Source of the DNA: Tachypleus tridentatus
Taxonomy: Eukaryota > Arthropoda > Merostomata > Xiphosura > Limulidae
Assembly (NCBI RefSeq): GCF_004210375.1
Contig: NC_134828.1
Span: forward strand, 24,854,400 to 24,918,399
Length of the DNA: 64,000 nucleotides
Direction: 5' to 3'
Part shown: piece by piece, positions 12,801 through 24,800 of the stretch
Position numbering within the stretch: the first letter of the stretch is position 1
Layout: every line of letters starts with the position of its first letter
Position numbers and translations under genes: made by a program
Notes under the pieces: generated by a model
What the model was told of the DNA's origin: nothing
The model's database searches: none
What the model saw: only the letters and a program-made list of their open reading frames with translations

Positions 12801-15800
12801 TGGACTATCTGTGCTCTGCCCACCATGGGTATCAAAACCCAATTTCTAGACATTGTCATGCCTATGGAAGGGAGGGGGAATAAAGAATAAATATGAAAAA
12901 CAAGAAATAAAATATTTACCCATTCTTCCTGTTTCTTGTCACTAATTTTTGAGGATACTTAAGCCTACTTGTGTTATACTAATGATAGTAATGTACTATA
13001 TATTTTGTATTTAATTAAATAATGCACCAAAGAATATAGAGTAATAACCTGCAAAAAAAGTAGACAATTTCTTCTACCTCTCACAGTTATTCTGGATTCG
13101 TATCTATGCAACAAAAGCTGTTACAAATTCACCCAAGCTATCATTAAGTTTCACACTGGAATGTTGCTTGTACTCTAAGTGAAACTGATTGTCATCTGTC
13201 ATGCAATATGTTAAGTGATAGACAAAAACCTTGACTTTCTATTGGTTATACGTAACATACAATTAAATGTAAGAAATAAGTACGAATATATCATGGAAAA
13301 GAGGACACGACAGGTGGGTGTGGCAGGAAGGATTTGATTTTCTGTTTAATAGCTCTGTAACCAAATAAACTGAAGGCTATAAAGATTATGGTTTGTCTGA
13401 GCAATGAAAATTTTATAGCAAGTCATTTATATTTAATTTTTTACTCTTGCAAGGGGTGGTAAAAAAAATAAAGGAGGTAAGATGCTCAGGGAAATTTAGG
13501 ATATCTTAAAAAATATTTCCTTATAGAATTAGGAAGTTAAACTTGTATACTATTAAAATATGGATTGTTAGATAAGATTTTACGCTGTACTAATTGGTAT
13601 AACATAAAACAAAGTTTTAAAAGCACACTAGTCTTTTACCTCTTTCAACCCGAGTATCTTTTAATATGTTTAACAATGCCTAGAGGGCAACTGAAGGTTG
13701 AGATAGATACGTGAGAATAGGGAAGTATTGTTTCAGAATACATCTTTTTATTAATTTTAGTACTCTTGCTGTAAATGCTATGCTATACAGTCTCTGACAT
13801 CTTTTCTCTATGTATTATTCAGGGAATAGAAAAAAAGACACAGAGATGCTAATAAGAAATGGTCAAAAACAAAACGGCAACTTCCACGCATTTACAGCTT
13901 TTGTCTTTTAGAGAAAATACAACAAATATGAAAATTGTGTTTGTATTGTATTTTTTATACTATGGCTTCAATTACACATTATCTTAACACTTTAAACACT
14001 ACAGGCTGAAAAATTAGCCACTATAATGGAGAGGCATATATATCCAAAAGACCAGTTTTCTGGCCTGACCATCTACCAGTATTACTCAGCAGGTCAGTAA
14101 AATGGCCACTGCTAAATTATTGCCTACTCAGCACACACCTCTAAGCCTGGTGGATTTTCTGTTCCAAAAATAGACCAACTCTTAGTTGTTGGTGCATTTA
14201 CTGTGTGAAGGTGAAAATAATTCACAGGATATTTTAGCATCATTTTAATAGCATTGTCATGCCAAAACATAAAATAATAACCAAACAGACAGCAATGATG
14301 TGAAATTGCATAGGACAGAAATTGTTGTTGGAATCTGATCCCAAGAACCTTTTAGACAATGACTATATTGGCGATGACTCTAAAAGTGATTATAGTGATA
14401 CTGAGACTTCTGATAGCGAGTTACCTGTTCGGCATCACATTCCTGATGATTGTGTGTCGACTTGGTCAACTAACATTACTTCATTTTCAACCGCAGATGC
14501 CAAATTCAAACCATTGGAAATTGTAGGTCCAAAAAACATCTTGAATTCAATTTCAAGCAAGAGTATGTCACTGGATATTTTTTCATTGTTTTGGGACGAA
14601 TCTGTATGGAACCTAATTGCAGAGGAAACAAATCATCAAGCTGAATATGTAATAGAAGAAAAACATAACTAACATGCTAAATCGTACACGGTAACAGTTC
14701 CTGAACCAAAAGCTTTCTTCACGTGTCAACTGGCCATGGAGATGCTGATCTATTGATCTACAAAGATAGGTATTAGATGTATTAGAAGAAGGATAGCTGG
14801 ATTACATCTACACCTTTGGTAAGGTTTCACTTGAGATTGATTTATAGATATCTGGTCAAAGTTGCACTGTGTAAACGAAAGAGATTCATATGTTGACAAC
14901 TCAAACAAAATATACAAGAGCAGACCAATTTTTGACACCATTGTGGCTAACTTTCAATGATACTATGTGCCGGACCGTGAACTGTCACTGGATGAAGGAA
15001 TGATACTCACAAAAAAGTATATCCAATAAAAACTAATGAAGTGCGACCTAATGACATTTCTTTTATGCAAAATCAAAAACAGATACATTGTGAATGTGGA
15101 GGTGTATACGGTGAAAGTTGATGTGGATTGTCCATTAGAGACAGCACGGGGGTATGACATCGGTTGTGCAAACTATTTGCATATTTACTGATCAGCTTTA
15201 CACTTCTATAAGTGTTGCATAGCACTTGCTTGAGAAACAAGTTACACGATTGTGCATTACAGCTTTGACCAACAGGACGAAATTTCCGAAGGAACTTGTC
15301 AAAAAGAAAATGAACCACAGTTCTCACTCATTGTTGTACAATGGTAAGACACCAGCTGTTGTGCAGTGTGACAAGAAGCCAATTTACTTTTGGGCAACCA
15401 AGTATACTGGTGATGCTGATGAAACAGTATTGCTCTATAACAGCAAAACTGACTTAACCATCTGCATGTTTGTTGAAAACTGTGTCATGAATTAGTGGGA
15501 ACACACCATCACGTACGTATCCTTATGTCACGTTGAAAGTCTAGCACAGATGAGACATAACTGCTGAATGAACCAAATGTCCCAGTACACCTACCTGAGC
15601 AGTCATAAGGAGAAACTTCAAACAACAGGTGCATTGTCTTCGAGGAGAAATACAAGCATGCAAAAAGAGTGAATCTGGAAGCCAAAGCATGTTAAAACAG
15701 TTTACTGGTGTAAATCATGTGAGATGCTCCTGTGCACTAAATCTGGCAATGAGAACTGCTTTGTAGCTTGTCATTCCAAAGTTTAATTGTGGCAATAAAT

Positions 15801-18800
15801 CATTGAACTGTAACATCAATGATGGTATACTATGATAAAAAGTTATCAGTATGTCAATTCATTATTTTGTATTACAGACCCAAAACTGTGTGTTATAACA
15901 TTTTGGGAAGTGATCTTGTAAGATTTTTCTTAGTTTTCAAATAAAAAATAAATGTTTTCCAAGATGGTCAAAAATTGTCGGGGGAGTGCAGGATCATGAT
16001 GCTAAAAGGGTGGGGAGCCCAGGATTCAAAGGGTTAAAATCATAACTAATCTGCTAAAGTGCTGTACAAGTTTGTTTTTAGAATTTTGTGTAAAGCTAAG
16101 TTATGACTAACTGCACATTATCAGCCTTCATTCTACACCAACTGACTAAATGAAAAACAGTTACTCAATACAATCAACTGCAAATTCTTCGGCTGCTCTT
16201 AAATGATAAAATAGTGTGCTTTCACGGTCACTATTACAGCATATCCACAGCACTAAAGTGTGGAACACAATCTTGTAGCAGTGAGCCACAAACCATGAAT
16301 CTTCTGATTCACAATCAAGGCAGATTAACCACTAGGCCATGCTGTAAATAAACAATCACGGAAAATAAAACAAACTGAAATTATCTTATTCTTAAAAGCA
16401 GACCCCCTATAGCCACAGAGATATAATCAAGCAAACACAAAATACATGGAGTGGGAAATTCTAGAAATGTATATAAATTCTTGGGGTTTTTCTTTTATTT
16501 ACAACCACTTAATCATTGTCAATAAACCACTACATTTAAGCATGCCAAGACAATTCATAAATTAAATTCATTACTTAAGAGTTCCCTTAAAAATAAGTAT
16601 GATATTAAACCTACTGATATAATCACAGCAAAAATGTTCATTTGTAAAAATGTGACGCTTATTAACTTTTAATTTTGAAAAATGTTTACACATAAAAGTT
16701 AAAAAGTTTACTTGTCATATAAAAATGAGTTTATAACAAGAAAAACTTTGATTAAAAGTCAATAAAATTTATATCTAAAACCATACAGACATATGCTTGA
16801 AACCTCTAAATTTTCAGTTATATCTCTTCTCAGTGTCAGCATAGTTACTAATTAAAACACTATGTTCTTACGTACAAGTCTTCACTGTTATAAATATTGA
16901 GAACTGTCAAGTTAATATTATTCAGATCTTGGAATCAGTCATTTTAAAGACTCAAATTATATAAATTTATAAGTGAATTTTTGGTTTAGTCCCTGAAGTT
17001 CTAATGCTGTGATTCTGTCATTAATTAGACACAATGAAAAATCAGGGAAGAAATTCTGGGAGTATTCAGTGAGTGTACCCACACAAAAAAAACATCTATA
17101 TTTTTGTTGTTGTAAAAATATATATCCTAGACAATAAGTAGATTCTAAAACCAAATGAAATGTCCATCTTCTAACAATGATTTTGTGATAGTGTAAAGAA
17201 CTTAATAGTTTAACTTATTTCAAAATTTATGTGCTGAAAAAAAGGAAATTTCAATGAACAACACTGAGATTTCATGTACATCTCTATAAGTCCTTGTCAT
17301 ATTAAGATACTAACTGAACTATGACTTGCTGAATTTTAAAGAGTTATAGTTGATTGGTTATCCATGTTTAAAAATGAACATACCAGAGGAACATGATCCA
17401 GACGTTTTCAGTTTTTCTGCCTGAGCTGCTAATGGAGAAGGTCTGAGCATGAACCTGGAAGCCGAAGAGGTCACCATTTGAAATGCATCTGTAAATCAGA
17501 AATTCTGAAATATTACAGATTACAAAAAAGAAAAAGTACATTAATTTTGAATAATGAAATATAAACCAAGTGAAACTTGTGTTCACTTTACTTATAAAGT
17601 TAAGCACACATAAACCAAGAATTTGCAATTCTGAACCTTTCACTGTATGAATATACTACAGGTAAAACAAAATACCAATACTGTATGGAATTTCTTTTAT
17701 TTCAGTTTTGCTTGTTGTTTTATTAATACCACTTTCGACAGAAGACATTTATTCAACAAAACTTCTGTCAATGTATCTCAGAACAGCTGGTATGGGCATT
17801 GACACTTTTATTGATAAGCAGAGAACTACATTTAGACCTTCCTAGGTCATCTTTAGGTTAACAAAGAGAGAGTTTGCAACTGACCATTGCCAGGCACATC
17901 TTAGGGTCAAGAGTATAAATAGGTATGGGATTGTAGTGGGCATTGCAGGTGGATGTTAGGTTATTAATTAGTATACGTATAAAGGTATTTTTTATATTGA
18001 TTTGGTTTTGGTTGTAGAAGTAGGGCTACTTATACTCCCATCTCTAAGACATGCCCAGCAATGGTCAGTTGGAAACTTTCACTTTGTTAACCTGAAGATG
18101 ACCTGGGAAGGTCGAAATGTTCTCTGCTCATCAACAAGTGTTAATACCCATAACAGCCGTTCTAAAATACATTTTTATTTCAAGTGGGTTTCTTGTCATC
18201 AAGGAAAACTTCTATTATGTAAACCTTGTTGATGATAAATGACATTTTTAACAACTATTTACTTGGATTGTAGGTTATTAAAAGTTATTTAATAAGACAA
18301 GTTCATAACCATAAAACTCAAAAATGGATAGATTCTATTTCCATTCCATGCTATTTTAACCATCTTTATACACAAAAAATGTTAAATTAATATGAGGGCT
18401 TGGAACTGCATTACTTATTACTTTTGATAAATTCAAGTTTCCACTACATTTTCTGGTGTAATATAGTCATGTTCTTAAATACAGTAAATTTGAGAATAAA
18501 ATAAACTAGATATAAATAGTTTTACAACTATTCTTCTGTAAAACTCATCTTTTAACCTATCTTGTATATCTTCTAAACAGCACTTAATATTACTAGCAAG
18601 CTCTTCCATAGGCTCATGAGTAACTCAATAGCATGTACACAAACACTGGATGATGTTGAACTTTAAAAAGAGATAGATGTATTATGGACACCAGTTCAAT
18701 GAATGGCTCAGTGTCTGAAGAGATGTATAAGATTTGACTGTGAAACTTGATTTTATGAGAATAATTGCTACAATACCTAATTACACTGCACAGAATCACT

Positions 18801-21800
18801 AATAATTAAAGTTCACTTGAATGCCTGAAACACTGAAAATATGTTTGTTACTTTGTTTGTCTACCCACCTTGTGAGTCAGTACTATCTGCTGAACTTTTT
18901 GTAGGAGAACATGCGGACATCTTGATAGAGAAGGGGTTACTGTATGTGGAATTTGATGCAGCACTAGTGCCTAATAATGAGATAAAATGTCAATAAATGA
19001 ACAAATACATTTATTTTATATAACCACCTTTGGCACAATATTAAACTCGCTTGAAATATCTAGATGCTGGTACAGATAATTGGTATTTACAGAGTTTAAA
19101 AAATATATGAGATTTATAACTATATGTGTAATATGACAGCAACATAGAGTTATGAAGGATTTATGTGTGTGTAATAAAGCTTCTATAAGCACAGGTTAAT
19201 TACAAGTATTTACCTGCTAAGATATAAAAAATATATTTCTTTAGGTATTTTTGTATTTTGCATGTTAGTTTCAGTATAGTCAGTGAAACCGTCATAACAT
19301 TCAAATATCTTTGTGTATTTCATTCAAAACATCTGATGCATTTTATTGTAACATACAAAAAAAGTGCTAGATGAAATAGTTTGAAACTGGAAATAAGCCC
19401 TCTACAGTTAACTTCTGCAATTAAAATATCATACCTTTGTGATACTTGTTATGAATTTCTAGTTTCAAAATCTGAAAAGGTTCCCTTGTGATAAGTTTAT
19501 TTTAAGAAACAATTTAAATGTTCAACTTTGATGTACATTTCAATTAATAAGTTCTGTGTCTTCCCATATTGTTTTAAAAGCTTCCTGTAGTTTGTATTTT
19601 ATAAAACTGTAAATTTTATTTTTATTTGAAAACACATCACAGGTAGTTTTGCTGTGTCTGCATCCCTCGTCAACTATAAGAACTACTTTTTTGCCATCCA
19701 AAAGCATAATCAAACCATTTTTTTTAACCCCCTTCATAACTGGCTTGGTATAATGTACACAGATCTGTCGACACATTGGCACACGTTAAATATTTGCACC
19801 ATAACTTTTAATACAGCATGTGTATCTACACAAAATTTGGTTGATTTTTAGTAAACATTACAAGTATTTTATACACAAAAAATAAGATATTTTAGAGAAA
19901 TATTTTTGTTTGTGCAAATATCAAGTCTGTTTCCTTACTAGCCTGAGCACAAAGTTATTTTCACATTATAATATCAAGTCTGTTTCCTTACTACCCTGAG
20001 CACAAAGTAATTTTCACATTTTAATATCAAGTCTGTTTCCTTACTACCCTAAGCACAAAGTAATTTTCACATTTTAATATCAAGTCTGTTTCCTTACTAG
20101 CCTGAGCACAAAGTTATTTTCACATTATAATATCAAGTCTGTTTCCTTACTACCCTGAGCACAATGTAATTTTCACATTTTAATATCAAGTCTGTTTCCT
20201 TACTACCCTAAGCACAAAGTAATTTTCACATTTTAATATCAAGTCTGTTTCCTTACTAGCCTGAGCACAAAGTAATTTTCACATTTTAATATCAAGTCTG
20301 TTTCCTTACTAGCCTGAGCACAAAGTAATTTTCACATTATAATAAAAAAAACCAACTCTTCTTCTACCCAAAATATTTAATATTATTTGTGCAATCCCTA
20401 AAACTTCCTAAATACATTTCAGACATTTGTTTCAGGTAAGATTATACTTTATGTTATCTTCTATACTCTATGTGGGGTCTGTCACTTAACCAACCTCAAA
20501 ACCATCATACAAAATTAGGAAATATAAATTATGCTTTTTTGTGTACTAGAATGACTACACATTATAATATAAAAATACAATGTTTATTCTAAACTAGCCT
20601 AAGCATCATAACATTATATATATACGTTTTATTATATTGACATCTTATTGTATTCAGGTTTAAAAAAATATGAAACTTTGAACACACTAAAGACAGAACC
20701 TACCTTATTGAAATCTTGCTTTGAAAGAACACAGTAGCCTTTTCACAGATTAAAATGGCTGAAAAACCACAAGGGGAAAATTCTAAGCTGTTGACTAGTC
20801 ATTCAGATGTCATATATTGAAGTGTATTGTTTCTAAATATGGAAAGAGGTGAGGAGGGCCACTGTGTTTGATTCAGTACATAAGCCATGTTTTAGCAAAA
20901 CAAAAAGATACAAGGTTTATCTTATATTCTAGTTTGTCAATATTGATAGTTCGAGTTCCTAATTTGTACAATTTTAAACAATGCTGCATTCAACATACCA
21001 TGCAACGTACTAAAATCTATATTTAGATGTGTTCTTTTAACATTTACTTTTAAATTTAGAAATTAACTCATAATATTAAGGGTTTGAGTTATAACCTACA
21101 ACTTGATACCAAACTTACTGACAAAAATTCATAAAATAACAGTTCATTTAAATTTTGAATGCAAGTCAACAAACTAGATGACATGGCCTTTGCCCCGTGA
21201 CCCAACACAAAAAAGTTAAATTGTTAATCTGCAAAAGCATCTTTAGATGCAATATGCTAGGGCAAGTATCCTTTTGAATAAGTGTCCAAGAAGTATTCCA
21301 AAAGGAAACTGAATATCATCCATTCAAGAAGTTACTCAAGCCAATATGACCTAACGTAACAGCCTAACATAGTGACCTCGTCAGCTAGAAAAATGAAACG
21401 GAACAGGCATTAAAATATAAATTGTATATTGTCTATTCAAGAAGTTTCTTGACCTAATACGACCTAATGTGACATAGCTTAACATAGTGACCTTGTGAGC
21501 CACAAAAAACGTTACATTGATGAGTGGAAAATATAGATGATGGTAAGGGTGTAGGATCTTATGCATATGGATTTTCAGAAACCATTTGACATGGTCCCAC
21601 ATAAAAGGCTTGTAAAAATAATCACCTCTGTAGGTGTGAGGGATAAGTTAGCTAATTGAACAGAAGAGTTGCATGATGGGAGAAAAACGAAGGTTGTTTT
21701 GAATGGATTTCAGTCAAACCGTATTAGTGTCACAGATGAGGTAGCACAGGGGTCAATCTCAGAACCTTTGCTCCTTTTGATTTATATCAATGAAATAGAT

Positions 21801-24800
21801 TAAAAGAATGGTCAATAAATTACTTACATTTTCTGATTATATTAAGTCTTGAGTGTTACTGCTGACTAACAAAAGAATTTAGATCATTTAGTGAGTTGGA
21901 CATATAGATGGCAGATGGGTTTTAATTGTAATAAATGTAAGATAATGCATATGGGTCATTATAAATATAATTTGAATGGGAATAACCTTAACATTGTCAA
22001 CAAAGGGATTATAGTATAGTGGGTCATCAATCTATAAAACCATCCAAACAATATGCTGTTGTTAGTTGTAGTGCAAATAAAATTTAGGTTGTATCTATGG
22101 AAATATTTAATACAAATCTAGAGAGGTTATAATTTCATTGTACAAATTACTGATAAGGTCACATATGGAGTACTGTGGTCAGTCTTGGGCTCCTTACCTC
22201 AAGAAAGATGCTGAATTGCTTTACAGGATTCAGAAAAAAGTTATAGAACGGAGCCTGAGATGGAGAGAGTGTCATATGAGGAGAGATTAAGATATCTGAT
22301 ATTGTTTTCTATTGATAAAAGAAGAGTTAGAGGGGATCAGATTGAGGTGCTCAGATGTTAAGGTAATTGATATTGTTCATGCATCAACTCTTTTCATAGT
22401 TAACAGTGAAAACAGTTGGACCAGGGGACACAAATATATAAATTCTTGCAGGGTAGGGGTCATCTTCAACTAAGAGAGTTTTATTTTTTCTAATAGGGTG
22501 GTTGGCCTCTGTAATAGGTTGCTTTCAGATGTTGTAAAAGCAGAAAATTAAATGAGTTTATGAAAAAGCCTGATAACTATATGAATGCTAAGGGCTGACT
22601 TTGAGTTTTTCTATAATAGTTCCAGCTTAGTTTAGAGGATAGAACAGCTGAGATGAACCAATAGGTTCCTTTTTGTCTTTAAACTACACACTTAATGAAG
22701 CCACTTGTTCAAATTCAGCCTTCCTCCTAGCAGGTTATGAGTGGCATGTTATTTTAAAAAGAAATTCAGTAAATTTGCAAACAATACTTTCATTAGGAAT
22801 GTAGTGAAACCCAAAATCAAAATTTTCAATTTAAAAAAAAATGTTTATGTAAAAACTTACACAAATAAAACTTTCAATTGAATAAAGTTTTGATATTGCA
22901 ATTTTTTTATAATATGTGAAAGAACGACTACAAATTTATTTTTCATGACTTTATGATTGACTGCCGTAGTTTTGCTCTTAGAGTGATACTCCTACTCAGA
23001 GGTGCCGTAAAACAAGTTTTTGTTTCCTTACTTATGTTTCAAAATTCATACTTTTATACATTGGTCATACAGTCCACATCATTGTCTGAAGGAACTACAA
23101 GTTAGTTACCAATTCTTGAAACAAGCTTTCTGTATCAGCCATAAGATTTGTTGATGTAAACAAGTCTACAACCACTCTGTTAAATGTAGAACACATTACA
23201 TTTTCAATTTTCTTGTTCACACAAAGCCTATGGACTACAGCTTATAAAGTCTATACTACTTTTGAGAGGTAATATAAGCACTACTTCATGCTTTTATCAA
23301 ATAATTTAGCTTATTAATTTAATGTGCAATTCTGGAATGTTATCTTCCAAGTCTTGAAGGCTATCCAGTTGTCAGTTTCCCTAAGATGTTGAGTTTAGGC
23401 ATAAAACAGTATAACAAAAGAAAAGCTAAATCATCACTGCAGTAAACACATACATATCAACTAAAATATCCACTGGTGATATGAACTGGCTATGAAAGGA
23501 AAGTACAAGGAAACAACATTGAAGCAAACCAAAAATGTGCTTTGCTCCATATAAAGAGAAGAACTGAATGCACACACATAGATACTCCTTCACTCCATCA
23601 AGTAAAAAAAAACACTGGGAAAGGAACTTGAGATTCTAAAGGTGAGAGTTGGCAATACAGAGCTATAGAAGCAGTAACACATTATATATTAAAAAAACAA
23701 GATAAAAGTTTGAGTTATTGTCTGTATTATACCATGCTATATCAACTTAGTGTCAACTAAGCCTTTCAATCAATACCAAGGTTCATCAGACCTGCTTGGA
23801 TATTCTTCTGATGAAATGATACAAGTAACTTCTACCAAAAAGATAAAGAAGCTAAAAGTGAACCTCTCTCAGTAAAGATCACAGTCACTTTAAGCAAGAA
23901 TCTTGCAACAGTTTGCTGTGCTCAAGTATGGAAATGGGTGTAATTTGATTATTTTAAAAATCATGAGAAGCAACTATCCGAAAAAGTCAAAACAATCAAT
24001 TATCCTAAACAAAACATTAAATAAGTGAAGGTATTGAAAATAAATCACAAATGAAGCAACTCCTGAAGAGAATCATTATCTTCATAAAAAAAATGTTTTG
24101 CTGGAACAAAATATATACTCATTGTAAATATGTATTAAACCAAAATAAACCCTTAAAATATCAAGTTTAGGAAATTCTAAAGATGATGAAGCAGAAATCT
24201 TTTAGAAAACTGGCAGATTACAGTTAGAACTTCAAAGGATTTTTTTTGTACTTTTAAAGCAATGAATACATAAAAAAGTGTCTGCAAATCAAACATTTTC
24301 CAGGCAAGTTCAACAGAGCATTCACTAAAATATGCAGAATGTGATCTGTCTCAAGTTATATTCAGTGATTCAAATAAATAAAAAATTAATGTGAGATTTC
24401 AGTATCAACAAGGAACAAACCTGAATTTTTGTCTCTCAAAGCAATACCTAATTCACATTAAAAACAAAGCAATGCCAGGTCAGATCTAACTTTCTCAAGC
24501 AAAACTACTACTTTATTAGGATTACAAACTAGCAAAATGGTGTACAGCATGATTTAATGTGTATTGTTTAAGTTAAAAGAAACTGTTGGATACACATGTC
24601 AATGAAAAAAGTTACATTTAACTTCACTGACATTCTATGTGGTTGTTTTAAGTGCATACATAAAACAAATTAAAATATGCATTTCTAGAAAAACAACAAA
24701 AATGCTTCATTATGCATAATAAACAATGTCACCTAAATGACACTTAAAAACATAATAAAAGTTGCTTCATCTAAGAATATAATTTAAGCATATCATATCT

